From Sphingomonas pokkalii (GTDB lineage Bacteria; Pseudomonadota; Alphaproteobacteria; Sphingomonadales; Sphingomonadaceae), in assembly GCF_003096275.1 (NCBI RefSeq), contig NZ_QENQ01000001.1, positions 1,980,731 through 2,044,730 of the forward strand: DNA of 64,000 nucleotides, in the 5' to 3' direction. Position 1 is the first letter of the stretch; the number at the start of each line of letters is the position of its first letter. A program made the translations under genes and the position numbers. Below, one piece after another: positions 27,817-36,670 of the stretch. The notes beneath the pieces are model-generated. The model was not told where the DNA came from. It did not search any database and saw only the letters and a program-made list of their open reading frames with translations.

Positions 27817-28496
27817 GCGGCGGCCAGCCTCCGGTTCCGGCGACGAACCATCGCCCCGATCATCGGAAAGGCGACGAGCATCAGCACCCAACTCGCCGGC
27901 TCCGGCACCGCCGAGATCGGAGGGATTGGCGGCGGCGGGGTTGGTGGGGTCGGTGTCGGCGTCGGCGCGACGATGATGCCGCCACCGCCACCGCCACCGC
28001 CGCTTCCTCCGCCGCCCGGGAACACCGGCGACGGCGCCAGGCCCTGCCCTCCACCGTTCGAACCGCTCGGCCCCGCGCCGCCCGGCGGGCCATCGGCCAG
28101 CGCGACATAGGGTATCTGCGCGAACGCCGGCGGCGGCATCATTGCCTCACCGGCGGGCATCGTGTCGGCGGGAAGCGGCACCGCCGCCGGCAACGGAGCC
28201 AACGGCGTTCCGATCGCCGGAGGAAGATTGGCAAGAACCTCGCTGCCGCTAAGCGCATCGGCATCGGCAAGCGGCAACAATCGCAACCTCTTGGTGCTGA
28301 ACGCGCCTTCTGCGCGCACGCCCGGCGATCGCGCCGCCAGCACGGAGAGCGCATCGACGGCCGCGGAAACGGGCGCAACGGCGATACCGGCGGAGGTAGT
28401 GATGAACAGCGGCGCGATAATCGCAACGGTCAGCAGCAGCCGACGTTTGCGCGCCCGCAAACCCTTCCGACCTGCCAATGTTGCCGATTTACGCAA
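27813..28496 (-). CDS. PEPxxWA-CTERM sorted secreted protein
   Basis: A 227-residue exported protein with an N-terminal membrane helix after a long basic leader, then a Pro/Gly-rich body including a run of Gly and a (PT)n-P linker near 175-190. It ends VPEPASWVLMLVAFPMIGAM with RRRNRRLAAA, the PEP-CTERM tail of the PEPxxWA form known in sphingomonads and processed by an exosortase. No ligand-binding domain is evident; a structural surface role is likely. TTG is the probable start. Its stop overlaps the L,D-transpeptidase start. Confidence 0.8.
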   Translation of the reverse strand: MRKSATLAGRKGLRARKRRLLLTVAIIAPLFITTSAGIAVAPVSAAVDALSVLAARSPGVRAEGAFSTKRLRLLPLADADALSGSEVLANLPPAIGTPLAPLPAAVPLPADTMPAGEAMMPPPAFAQIPYVALADGPPGGAGPSGSNGGGQGLAPSPVFPGGGGSGGGGGGGGIIVAPTPTPTPPTPPPPIPPISAVPEPASWVLMLVAFPMIGAMVRRRNRRLAAA

Positions 28497-28700
28497 CTAC
28501 CGCATGCCCCCAAATGCGCTCACTTGCGCAAGCCAGCCTGTTAACTAAATAGATTAAGCTTATGTTATCAGAAGCAGAAAACTACGCACAGCCCAAATAG
28601 TTCCTGCCCAGGGGCGAAGCCAGTCCGTTATTCGCCATAGCCTCGGGGATTCTGTCTCTAACCTGTGTCAAAACGGATCTTCCACCACAGGCAGCCGACG

Positions 28701-30077
28701 CTAGTCCGATTTGCCCAGAAGGTGGCCGACAAAGCTACCCAAATTGCGAAAACCCCGCAGCGTCAGCGGTCCGCTTTCACCGGCGTGCGCGGCGGGTGCC
28801 AGGGCGCTGGCGAAACCCAGCTTGCCCGCCTCGCGCATCCGCAGCGGCGCGTGCGCGACCGGGCGGATCTCCCCCGATAGTGCAATCTCTCCGAATGCCA
28901 CCGCATCCGCCGGCATCGGACGCTCGGACAGCGCCGAAACCAGCGCCGCTGCCACCGCCAGATCGGCCGCCGGATCCTGCACGCGATAGCCGCCCGCGAT
29001 GTTCAGATAGACCTCGCACGCGGAGAAGCTCAGCCCGCAGCGCGCCTCCAGCACCGCCAGCACCATCGAAAGCCGCGCCGAATCCCAGCCGACCACCGCA
29101 CGCCGCGGCGTCGCCCCGGAAGCGAGCCGCACCGTCAGCGCCTGCACCTCCACCAGCACCGGCCGCGTTCCCTCCAGCGCGGGAAACACCACCGTGCCGG
29201 TCACATTTTCGTCCCGCTGCGTCAGGAAGAGCGAGGATGGGTTGCCCACCTCCGTCAGTCCCTCCGCCTGCATCGCGAACACCCCGATCTCGTCGGTGCC
29301 ACCGAAACGGTTCTTCACCGCCCGCAGGATGCGATACAGGTGGCTGCGCTCGCCTTCGAACGCCAGCACCGTATCCACCATATGCTCCAGCACGCGTGGA
29401 CCGGCGATCGCGCCGTCCTTGGTAACATGCCCCACCAGCACCAGCGCAGTGCCGCGTTCCTTGGCGAAGCGGATCAGTTCCTGCGCACTCGCCCGCACCT
29501 GGCTCACCGTGCCCGGTGCCCCCTCGATCAGGTCCGAATGCATCGTCTGGATCGAATCGATGATCAGCAGGTCCGGCGGCGTGCCCGCGCCCACCGTCGT
29601 CAGAATGTCGCGCACGGACGTGGCCGCCGCGAGTTGCACCGGCGCATGCCCCAGCCCCAGCCGGCGCGCGCGCAACCGCACCTGATCCGCTGCCTCCTCA
29701 CCCGAAACATAGGCCACTGCCAGCCCGCGCTCCGCAATCCGGGCCGCCGCTTGCAGCAGCAGCGTGGATTTGCCGATGCCAGGGTCGCCGCCGATCAGCG
29801 TTGCCGATCCCTCGACGAAGCCGCCGCCGAGCGCGCGATCGAGCTCGGCGATCCCGCTCGCCATCCGCTCCGGCAGGGCGACATCGGTATTGAGGCCGGA
29901 AAGCTGGATCGCCCGCCCGCCGGATTGCAGATTATGCTTGGCCTGGAAGGGTGTGGCGGCGGCGGCCACTTCCTCCACCAGCGTGTTCCACTCGCCGCAA
30001 TCGGCGCATTGGCCCGCCCATTTCGAGGTCACGGAGCCGCAAGCCTGGCAGACATAGCGTTTCTGGGGTTTCGCCAT
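28701..30077 (-). CDS. radA: DNA repair protein RadA
   Basis: A 458-residue RecA-like ATPase that drives branch migration during recombinational repair. It shows the N-terminal C4 zinc finger (CQACGSVTSKWAGQCADCGEWN), Walker A GGDPGIGKSTL near 90, the RadA-specific KNRFGGTDEIGVF near 245, and the C-terminal Lon-like domain with AGGYRVQDPAADLAVAAAL. Length is normal. The ATG at 30077 starts with MAKPQKRYVCQ as in homologues; a longer frame is not used. It is transcribed away from the glycosyltransferase gene. Confidence 0.97.
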   Translation of the reverse strand: MAKPQKRYVCQACGSVTSKWAGQCADCGEWNTLVEEVAAAATPFQAKHNLQSGGRAIQLSGLNTDVALPERMASGIAELDRALGGGFVEGSATLIGGDPGIGKSTLLLQAAARIAERGLAVAYVSGEEAADQVRLRARRLGLGHAPVQLAAATSVRDILTTVGAGTPPDLLIIDSIQTMHSDLIEGAPGTVSQVRASAQELIRFAKERGTALVLVGHVTKDGAIAGPRVLEHMVDTVLAFEGERSHLYRILRAVKNRFGGTDEIGVFAMQAEGLTEVGNPSSLFLTQRDENVTGTVVFPALEGTRPVLVEVQALTVRLASGATPRRAVVGWDSARLSMVLAVLEARCGLSFSACEVYLNIAGGYRVQDPAADLAVAAALVSALSERPMPADAVAFGEIALSGEIRPVAHAPLRMREAGKLGFASALAPAAHAGESGPLTLRGFRNLGSFVGHLLGKSD

Positions 30078-30255
30078 CCGCGCGCTGTAGCCCAACGGAA
30101 ACGAAAAGGGAACGGCAATCCCTGCCCCGCCGCAGTCCGCCGCAGCCGCCGCGGCGAATCCACGCTCCCGGCAGCGAAGCTCCGCGGGCCCTTCCTCGAC
30201 TTGGGACAACCCGTCCGCTTGCCCGCTCCTGCGCGCCGGACTATGCCGCCGCCAA

Positions 30256-31407
30256 ATGCAGCCCTCCGATCTTCGTGTCGCGCTCTTCAGCGGCAATTAC
30301 AACTATGTTCGCGATGGCGCGAACCAGGCATTGAACAAGCTGGTCGGCTATCTGCTGGATCAAGGGGTCTCCGTTCGCGTCTATTCGCCGACCACCGACA
30401 CCCCCGCCTTTCCGCCGACCGGCGATCTGGTGAGCGTGCCCGCCTGGCCGGTGCCGGGCGGCCGGGCCGAGTACAAGTTCGCCACCGGCCTGCCGAAAAG
30501 CATCCGCGCCGATCTTGAAGCCTTTGCTCCCAATCTCGTCCATGTGTCGGCGCCCGAATTCCTCTGCCACGGCGCCGTCACCTGGGCGCGCGAACGCGGC
30601 ATCGGCACCCTCGCCTCGCTGCACACCCGGTTCGAGACCTATCCGGCCTATTATCACCTCGGCTTCGTTGCGCCGGTGATCATCAAGCTGCTGACGCGCT
30701 TCTACAATCGCGTCGACAAGGTGGTGACGCCGGGCGATTCCACCGCCGAGCTGATCCGCGGCTGGGGCGTGAAGACCCCGATCGGCATCTGGTCGCGCGG
30801 GGTCGATCATGCGCGCTTCCACCCGCAGCGGCGCAGCCTGGAATGGCGGCGCGCACTGGGGCTGGCGGACGACGCGTTCGCGGTCGGCTTTCTCGGTCGG
30901 CTTGTCCTGGAAAAGGGCCTGGATATCTTCGGCGAGGTCTGCAACGAACTCACTGCCCGCGGCATCGCGCACCGCGTGCTGGTGATCGGCGAAGGGCCGG
31001 CGCGGCAGGCCTTTGCCGATCGCGTGCCGGGTGCGATCTTCACCGGGTTCCAGCGCGGCGACGATCTCGCCCGCGCGGTCGCCTCAATGGACGTGCTGTT
31101 CAATCCCTCGGTCACGGAAACGTTCGGCAACGTCACCTCGGAGGCGATGGCCTGTGGGGTGCCGGTGGTCGCGGCCCGCGCCACCGGGGCGATCGATCTG
31201 GTGGAAGATGGCGTCAACGGCTTCCTCGTGCCGCCGCGCGACGTGCGAGCCTATGCCGCTGCGATCGCGCGGCTGATCGCCGATCCCGCGCTCGCCGCCG
31301 CGCAGGGTGCCGCCGGCCATGAAAAAGCGAAGGCGCTGGTGTGGGACAAGGTGAACCGCGCCGTGCTGGACAGCTATTTCGACATCCTGGCCGCCCGCCG
31401 CGGCTGA
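30256..31407 (+). CDS. Glycosyltransferase family 4, alpha-mannosyltransferase-like
   Basis: A GT-B fold retaining glycosyltransferase of 383 residues. It begins DLRVALFSGNYNYVRDGANQALNKLV, the acceptor-side loop of the MgtA/PimB-like group. VGFLGRLVLEKGLDIF near 215 opens the donor domain, and SVTETFGNVTSEAMACGVPVVAA carries the E-x7-E motif that binds the nucleotide sugar. Close relatives transfer mannose or glucose to glycolipids or lipid anchors. No polysaccharide locus surrounds it, so the acceptor is unknown. Confidence 0.88.
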   Translation: MQPSDLRVALFSGNYNYVRDGANQALNKLVGYLLDQGVSVRVYSPTTDTPAFPPTGDLVSVPAWPVPGGRAEYKFATGLPKSIRADLEAFAPNLVHVSAPEFLCHGAVTWARERGIGTLASLHTRFETYPAYYHLGFVAPVIIKLLTRFYNRVDKVVTPGDSTAELIRGWGVKTPIGIWSRGVDHARFHPQRRSLEWRRALGLADDAFAVGFLGRLVLEKGLDIFGEVCNELTARGIAHRVLVIGEGPARQAFADRVPGAIFTGFQRGDDLARAVASMDVLFNPSVTETFGNVTSEAMACGVPVVAARATGAIDLVEDGVNGFLVPPRDVRAYAAAIARLIADPALAAAQGAAGHEKAKALVWDKVNRAVLDSYFDILAARRG

Positions 31408-31604
31408 TCGCGCGCCGGACCCGCCTGACGGCGGATCGGTGGCGCCCTGCGCCGTATCGAATTGAGACTCCAGCGTTCCCTTAACCAAAGTGCCGGCTTG
31501 CGCATCATGGGGTAACAAAGGATTACCCCCCCATCCAGCAAGGATCAGCGCGCACCGGTTCCGGTTCAGGCTGCCGATCGATCGTACCGTTTGAAGGAAA
31601 TCGT

Positions 31605-32765
31605 ATGCGTCTCCTGACCATGTCGGCCATCGCAGCGCTGCTGCTCACCCCCGCGGCCCTCGCGAAGACCGGCGCGAAGCCGAGCCCCGCGCCGACTGCG
31701 AAGGCTACCGCGCGGCCCAGCGCCGCCGCCGGTCTGCAGGCGATGCGCGAACTCAACCTGGTCGTGCTCGATACGCTCACCACCAATGGCCAGGAAGTCG
31801 AAGGCCGTACGTTCGTGAAGAACCTGGTCGCCCAGAACTTCACCAATTTCGGCATCGGTTCGCAGAGCCAGGGTTCCGCATCGTCGACCTTCGACGTGTT
31901 GAGCGTGGTGGGCAACGCCACCGGCTCCATCCGGCTCAAGGCAGGCTATGCCAACGGCCAGAACGGTACGCTGGGCAACACTGCCCGCATCGGCGGCAAT
32001 GTCGGCAGCTTCGATTTCAACGACGCGCGCGGCTCGGTCGGCGCGCTGGTGGTCGGCGGCAACCTCACCGGCTCGATGAACGTCAACAACCACAGCGTCA
32101 CCTATGGCGGCAAGGCGGCATCGGGCATCAACGGTGCCCGCAAGGATGCCAGCCTGGCGGCGGGCGGCGCCAACGACGTCGCAGCGGGCCTGGTCCTGCG
32201 CATGAACGAACTGAGCGGCAACCTCAACGCGCTGTCGACCAACCTTGCCAAGCTGCCCTCGCTCAGCACGATCACCTCGACCAACGGCGCGCTCGATTAT
32301 TCGCGGGCCAGCAACGGCTATGCCGTGTTCACGATGACGGAGGCGGCATTCACCAACCAGAACGCCAATTTCGACAATCTTTTCGCGCGCGCGCCGAACG
32401 GCACCACCACGATCATCAACGTGCTGGGAACCAATCTCGTCCAGGGCGGCAACATCAACAGCAAGGCACTGAATCAAAGCGTCATCTGGAACTTCGCCCA
32501 GGCGACGGACCTGACGGTGAAGGGCTTCCACGGCAGCATCCTGGCCCCGAAGGCGACGCTGACGAACAGCAGCGCCATCGAAGGCAGCATCGTCGCGCTC
32601 AACATGAAGCTGAACGGCGAAGTCCATCTCGGCACCTATAACGGCAACGGCAATTTCGTGCCGACCAACGCGGTGCCCGAGCCCGCAAGCTGGGCGATGC
32701 TGCTGGTCGGCTTCGGCGCCCTGGGTGCGGCGCTTCGCAAGCGCCGGGCGCTCGCGACCGCGTGA
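31605..32765 (+). CDS. Choice-of-anchor A, PEPxxWA-CTERM surface protein
   Basis: A secreted protein of 386 residues: signal peptide MRLLTMSAIAALLLTPAALA, a Pro/Ala/Lys linker, then a beta-rich choice-of-anchor A domain (about 45-340), with FDVLSVVGNATGS, RIGGNVGSFDFNDARGSVGALVVGGNL, TTTIINVLGTNLVQGGNI and KGFHGSILAPKATLTNS as family hallmarks. The C-terminus NAVPEPASWAMLLVGFGALG with ALRKRRA is the PEPxxWA exosortase tail. It is likely displayed or released at the surface. AAGGA at 31594-31598 supports the start and an intrinsic terminator follows. Confidence 0.9.
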   Translation: MRLLTMSAIAALLLTPAALAKTGAKPSPAPTAKATARPSAAAGLQAMRELNLVVLDTLTTNGQEVEGRTFVKNLVAQNFTNFGIGSQSQGSASSTFDVLSVVGNATGSIRLKAGYANGQNGTLGNTARIGGNVGSFDFNDARGSVGALVVGGNLTGSMNVNNHSVTYGGKAASGINGARKDASLAAGGANDVAAGLVLRMNELSGNLNALSTNLAKLPSLSTITSTNGALDYSRASNGYAVFTMTEAAFTNQNANFDNLFARAPNGTTTIINVLGTNLVQGGNINSKALNQSVIWNFAQATDLTVKGFHGSILAPKATLTNSSAIEGSIVALNMKLNGEVHLGTYNGNGNFVPTNAVPEPASWAMLLVGFGALGAALRKRRALATA

Positions 32766-32769
32766 GCCG

Positions 32770-32800
32770 AAAAGGACGCCGCGAAGACGGCGCCCTTTTT
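32770..32800 (+). terminator. Intrinsic terminator after the choice-of-anchor A gene
   Basis: AAAAGG-A-CGCCG pairs with CGGCG-C-CCTTTTT around CGAAGA, with one A-C mismatch, and ends in five T. Confidence 0.8.
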
Positions 32801-32801
32801 G

Positions 32802-33125
32802 CTACTGCCAGTCGAACTGCAATTCGCCTTCGCGGAAGGCGAAACGATCGAGGTGCCGGGCAACCGCGCCCTGCAACCCCTCCAACTGCTCGGCCGAAGT
32901 GGCGTCGATCCGCACCTCGAGCCCCGTCTCGGCTACGTTGAACGCCACCACCGCGTCGCCGGGATGGTTGGCGCCGCGCGCATCTTTCGGGAAGACCACC
33001 GTCCCGTTCTCGGCGGTGAATTCCACCTGCAGATTATGCTGCCAATGCTTGCACAGCTGCTGGAGGTAGCGGCTGGCATGGTCGGTCGGCACCAGCGCAT
33101 GGGCAGTGAAAGGCGCAATCGTCAT
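32802..33125 (-). CDS. DUF2218 family protein
   Basis: A 107-residue cytoplasmic protein. The family pattern is clear: AHALVPTDHASRYLQQLCKHWQHN, then VEFTAENGTVVFP and a C-terminal EGLQGAVARHLDRFAFREGELQFDW. DUF2218 proteins often sit with siderophore uptake or PadR genes and may bind metal through the His-rich first helix, but the role is not known. GGAG lies six bases before the ATG at 33125. The PadR gene is 72 bases upstream on the same strand. Confidence 0.88.
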   Translation of the reverse strand: MTIAPFTAHALVPTDHASRYLQQLCKHWQHNLQVEFTAENGTVVFPKDARGANHPGDAVVAFNVAETGLEVRIDATSAEQLEGLQGAVARHLDRFAFREGELQFDWQ

Positions 33126-33197
33126 TCTGGTCTCCTTGGCCGCACCGGGGGCGAACCCCAGACGACGACGTAAAATCTCGATCCGGGGCATCGTTGC

Positions 33198-33809
33198 CTA
33201 TAGCCGCTCGATCTTGCGGGCGGCTTCGTCGAGAATCTCGGCGATCGCGTGCAGTCGCTCCGGATCGACCTCCTCGTCGAACACGCTGGCGGCGAGCACG
33301 GTCTTCAGATTGTGCATCGCCCGGCGCACCGGCCCGCCGCTGGTGCGGGCATGGCGTTCACCCAGTTCCGCCAGCCGCTGGAACAGCGCCGCGACTTCGT
33401 CCGCATTCTCCGCCAGATGTGCAGTGCCCGCCTCGGTGATCGCGAACTGCTTCTTGGCGCCGTCGCTCTTGTGCTCGGCGATCAGGTCCATGTCGTCGAG
33501 CATGGTCAGCGTCGGATAGACCACGCCAGGGCTCGGCGCATAGGCGCCGTTGGAACGCGCCTCGATCTCGCGGATCAGGTCATAGCCATGGCGCGGCGCC
33601 TCCTCGATCAGCTTGAGCAGGATCAAGCGGAGCTCGTCTCCGCCGAACATGCGCCGCCCACGCCCGCCCTGACCGCGCTCGCCCATGGCAAAGGCCATTT
33701 CGAAGCCGCCGGGAAAGCCCCCGCCCCAGCCGCCGCGCCCCCGTGGGCCGCGCCCGCAATGGCGATCCTGATGACGGCCATGGCCGTGATGTCCAAAATG
33801 GAAAAACAT
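33198..33809 (-). CDS. PadR family transcription regulator
   Basis: A 203-residue PadR-like regulator. The first 50 residues are rich in His, Gly and Arg (FFHFGHHGHGRHQDRHC), unusual and possibly metal-binding. The winged helix spans about 55-135 (LRLILLKLIEEAPRHGYDLIREIEARSNG, AYAPSPGVVYPTLTMLDDMDLI), followed by a C-terminal dimer helix. The start at 33809 fits the GAGAT region upstream; a longer frame is less likely. A perfect 14-bp palindrome 35 bases before the start suggests autoregulation, and DUF2218 downstream is a likely target. Confidence 0.88.
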   Translation of the reverse strand: MFFHFGHHGHGRHQDRHCGRGPRGRGGWGGGFPGGFEMAFAMGERGQGGRGRRMFGGDELRLILLKLIEEAPRHGYDLIREIEARSNGAYAPSPGVVYPTLTMLDDMDLIAEHKSDGAKKQFAITEAGTAHLAENADEVAALFQRLAELGERHARTSGGPVRRAMHNLKTVLAASVFDEEVDPERLHAIAEILDEAARKIERL

Positions 33810-33843
33810 GATGATCTCTTTCTCGTTCGAGTCTTGATGCGCA

Positions 33844-33857
33844 CAAGATATATCTTG
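33844..33857. promoter_or_regulatory. Palindrome CAAGATATATCTTG, candidate PadR operator
   Basis: A perfect 14-bp palindrome 35 bases upstream of the PadR start codon, in a promoter-like position. PadR proteins bind palindromes of this size and often repress themselves. Confidence 0.5.
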
Positions 33858-33892
33858 AAAGAGATTATGCAAGAGGGAGGTTCATGCGAAAT

Positions 33893-33916
33893 CCTCCCCT
33901 GCTGGCGCAGGGGAGG
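33893..33916. repeat. Hairpin with CCTCCCC stem and TGGC loop
   Basis: CCTCCCCTGC and GCAGGGGAGG form a perfect 10-bp stem around TGGC, nine bases past the hydroxylase stop. The same stem core and loop recur at 45792-45811. It is probably a dispersed repeat that also stops transcription. Confidence 0.55.
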
Positions 33917-33924
33917 AAGGGGGT

Positions 33925-35097
33925 TCAATGCGTCAGCATCGCCCGCACCGTCGGCCGCACGAACGGCAGCCCGGCCCCCAGCCGCAGCACCGCGTGGCGC
34001 ATCGCCCGCGCGGGCAGCCGCTCGTCGGTGAACAGCCGCACCAGCAGGTTGGTGCCCGTGTAGAGCGGCTTGCACGCCGCCCGGTGACCGCTCTCGAAGC
34101 GGCGCAACACCGCCGGCAGCGCAGGGTCCATCCCCCGCCGCACCGCCTCCAGCACCTCGGCGGCGAGCAGCGCCTGGCCGCCCAGTCCCAGGTTGAAGCC
34201 ATGTGCGGTCACCGGGTGCATCCCCACCGCGGCATCGCCGATCAGCGCCGCGCGCCCGCTCACGAACTGGTGCGCCCAGGTGGTGACCAGCGGATAGACG
34301 TTACGGTCGCTCACCACCTCCATGCGCCCCAGCCGCTGGCGGAAGCGGCGGGTAAGGTCGCGGCCGAGGCTGGCATCGTCAAAGGCCGCCACCCGCCGCG
34401 CCGCTTCCTCCGGCAGCGTCAACACGGCGCCGGCCATATTCCCGTTGAGCGGCAGCAGCGCCAGCGTCTGGCGATGGTCGAACCATTCGAGCGCGGTCGC
34501 GCCATGGGGCAGCTCGTGGCGCACCCGCACCACCATCATCGAGCGGCCGAGCGGATTGACATCGGCATCGATGCCCAACGCCTCGCGCGTCTTCGACAGG
34601 CGCGAATCCGCGACGACGAGCAGCTTGGCCCGCACCACCTCGCCCGAAGAAAGCAACACCTCCGCACGCGCGCCGGTGGCGCCGGAACGGGCATGGACCA
34701 CCTCCGCGCCGGGCACCAGGCAAAGCCCCGGCTGATCCTTCACCGCTTCGTAGAGCGCGGCGCGGATGCGATGGTTCGGCACGAGCCAGCCGAGCCGGTC
34801 CGCTTCGCCCTCGCCCGCGGTGAAGTTCAGCGAGAAGGGGGAATCGCCGTTCACTACCTTGGCAGCGCGCATCGGCGCGATCTCCTCGGCGGGAATCCGT
34901 GCCCAGGCGCCGAGCTGTTCGAGAATGCGCTTCGATCCGTGCGTCAGCGCGATCTCGCGCCCGTCGAAGCGGGGCGTCGCAAGCGCTGCCAGCGGCGCCC
35001 GTTCGAGCAGCACGATGCGCAGCCCGCTGTCTTCCAGCGAACGTGCGAAGGCGAGGCCCGCCGGCCCTCCCCCGACGATGACGACGTCGCAGTCCAT
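33925..35097 (-). CDS. FAD-dependent UbiH/COQ6-family hydroxylase
   Basis: A flavoprotein monooxygenase of 390 residues of the ubiquinone-biosynthesis hydroxylase family, acting at the membrane. It shows VVIVGGGPAGLAFARSL for the FAD dinucleotide fold, the middle VVADSRLSKTREALGI, and GRAALIGDAAVGMHPVTAHGFNLGLGGQALLAAEVL, the second FAD signature with the substrate channel. UbiH, UbiF/Coq7-replacing UbiM and UbiL differ in which ring carbon they hydroxylate, and motifs alone do not separate them; UbiM-like is a fair guess. It is transcribed alone. Confidence 0.85.
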   Translation of the reverse strand: MDCDVVIVGGGPAGLAFARSLEDSGLRIVLLERAPLAALATPRFDGREIALTHGSKRILEQLGAWARIPAEEIAPMRAAKVVNGDSPFSLNFTAGEGEADRLGWLVPNHRIRAALYEAVKDQPGLCLVPGAEVVHARSGATGARAEVLLSSGEVVRAKLLVVADSRLSKTREALGIDADVNPLGRSMMVVRVRHELPHGATALEWFDHRQTLALLPLNGNMAGAVLTLPEEAARRVAAFDDASLGRDLTRRFRQRLGRMEVVSDRNVYPLVTTWAHQFVSGRAALIGDAAVGMHPVTAHGFNLGLGGQALLAAEVLEAVRRGMDPALPAVLRRFESGHRAACKPLYTGTNLLVRLFTDERLPARAMRHAVLRLGAGLPFVRPTVRAMLTH

Positions 35098-35165
35098 GCC
35101 CGATCCTCCTCACCTGTCCCCCATCGCGCCCTGTGGCGATTGGAGGCCGCTTCCCCACCCCCCGC

Positions 35166-35261
35166 CGTCATCCCGGCGAAAGCCGGGATCCAGACGCTAT
35201 AGCGCGTCGGCTCCTGCTGCACCGGATCGGCGAAGGGATCCCGGCTTTCGCCGGGATGACG
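35166..35261. repeat. REP-like pair of 26-bp inverted repeats
   Basis: A 26-base unit (35166-35191, beginning CGTCATCCCGGCGAAAGCC) is followed after 44 bases by its exact reverse complement (35236-35261). Each arm also contains a smaller stem, CCCGGC-GAAA-GCCGGG. This resembles widespread REP/BIME elements of proteobacteria and lies in the gap between divergent genes. Confidence 0.75.
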
Positions 35262-35350
35262 AAGGGTTTGGCTGGCCAGGCGCCGCCAAGCCTTGCGCCC
35301 GATCAACCAACGGGATGCAAATCGCGTCGCACCCGCCTATCTTGCCGCCA

Positions 35351-36670
35351 ATGGCCGACCTTTTTGCCACCCATGCACCACCCGCGCCCGGTTCCCCCCC
35401 GGCCGGCGGCCCGCTGGCCGATCGCCTGCGTCCGCAGCAGCTCGACGAGGTCGTCGGCCAGGAACATCTCACCGGTCCGCACGGCGCGATCGGGCGCATG
35501 GTCGCGGCGGGCAAGCTCAGTTCGATCATCTTCTGGGGCCCGCCCGGCACCGGCAAGACCACGATTTCGCGCCTGCTCGCCGATGCGGTGGGGCTGCGCT
35601 TCGTCGCGATCTCGGCGGTATTCTCCGGCGTCGCCGACCTCAAGAAGGTGTTCGCCGAGGCGCGCGACCACGCCCGCATCGGCCAGCGCACCTTGCTGTT
35701 CGTGGACGAGATCCACCGCTTCAACCGCGCCCAGCAGGATGGTTTCCTGCCCTATGTGGAAGACGGCACCGTCACGCTGGTGGGGGCCACCACCGAAAAC
35801 CCGTCCTTCGAACTCAACGCCGCATTGCTCAGCCGCGCGCAAGTGCTGATCCTGCATCGCCTGGGGCATGAGCCGCTCACCCAGCTGCTCGACCGCGCCG
35901 AGGCGCTGGAGGAACGCCCCCTTCCCCTCACGCCCGAGGCGCGCGACGCACTGGTGGCAAGCGCGGATGGCGACGGCCGCTTCCTGCTCAACCAGGCCGA
36001 GACGCTCTTTTCCGTGCAGTTCGAGGAACCGCTCGATCCGGCGGGCCTCTCCGCCTTCCTCCAACGCCGCGTGGCGGTGTACGACAAGGATCGCGAAGGG
36101 CATTACAACCTGATCTCCGCGCTGCACAAAGCCGTGCGCGGCTCCGATCCGCAGGCGGCGCTCTATTATCTGGCGCGGATGCTCACCGCCGGCGAGGAGC
36201 CGCTCTACGTGCTCCGTCGCCTCGTCCGCATGGCGGTGGAGGATATCGGCATGGCCGATCCGAACGCGCTGGTGCAGTGCATGGCCGCCAAGGACACCTA
36301 TGACTTTCTCGGCTCGCCCGAGGGCGAACTGGCGATCGTCCAGGCATGTCTCTATGTGGCGACGGCGCCCAAGTCGAACGCCGCCTACAAGGCGCAGAAG
36401 GCGGCGTGGAAGGTGGCGAAGGAAACCGGCTCGCTGATGCCGCCGCAGAACATCCTCAACGCGCCGACCAAGCTGATGAAGCAGATCGGCTATGGCACCG
36501 GCTATACCTATGATCACGATGCCGAGGGCGGCTTCTCGGGCGACAATTACTGGCCGGCGGAAATGGAGCCGCAGACCTTCTACACCCCCACCGATCGCGG
36601 GCACGAGAAGCGCGTGTCCGAACGGCTCGCCTGGTGGGCGGCGATGCGGGAGCGAAAACGCGATGGATGA
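35351..36670 (+). CDS. rarA: Replication-associated recombination protein A (RarA/MgsA)
   Basis: A AAA+ ATPase of 439 residues that acts at stalled forks, related to clamp loaders. A short lead with ADLFATHAP, where a SSB or clamp contact may sit, is followed by PLADRLRPQQLDEVVGQEH. Walker A is GPPGTGKTT near 60, Walker B LLFVDEIHRFNRAQQD near 115, sensor 1 VGATTENPSFE and the C-terminal RarA domain runs to FYTPTDRGHEKRVSERL. The ATG is supported by the typical MADLF opening. It overlaps the MmcQ-like gene by eight bases. Confidence 0.96.
   Translation: MADLFATHAPPAPGSPPAGGPLADRLRPQQLDEVVGQEHLTGPHGAIGRMVAAGKLSSIIFWGPPGTGKTTISRLLADAVGLRFVAISAVFSGVADLKKVFAEARDHARIGQRTLLFVDEIHRFNRAQQDGFLPYVEDGTVTLVGATTENPSFELNAALLSRAQVLILHRLGHEPLTQLLDRAEALEERPLPLTPEARDALVASADGDGRFLLNQAETLFSVQFEEPLDPAGLSAFLQRRVAVYDKDREGHYNLISALHKAVRGSDPQAALYYLARMLTAGEEPLYVLRRLVRMAVEDIGMADPNALVQCMAAKDTYDFLGSPEGELAIVQACLYVATAPKSNAAYKAQKAAWKVAKETGSLMPPQNILNAPTKLMKQIGYGTGYTYDHDAEGGFSGDNYWPAEMEPQTFYTPTDRGHEKRVSERLAWWAAMRERKRDG

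Noticed and set aside
27960-28020. Gly/Pro codon repeats as possible CRISPR or tandem repeat
   Set aside because: They encode a Gly run and (PT)n linker within the PEP-CTERM protein and lack spacers.
28540-28640. AT-rich stretch before radA's end as a mobile-element scar
   Set aside because: No terminal repeats or transposase remnants; it is more likely the promoter region of the PEP-CTERM gene.
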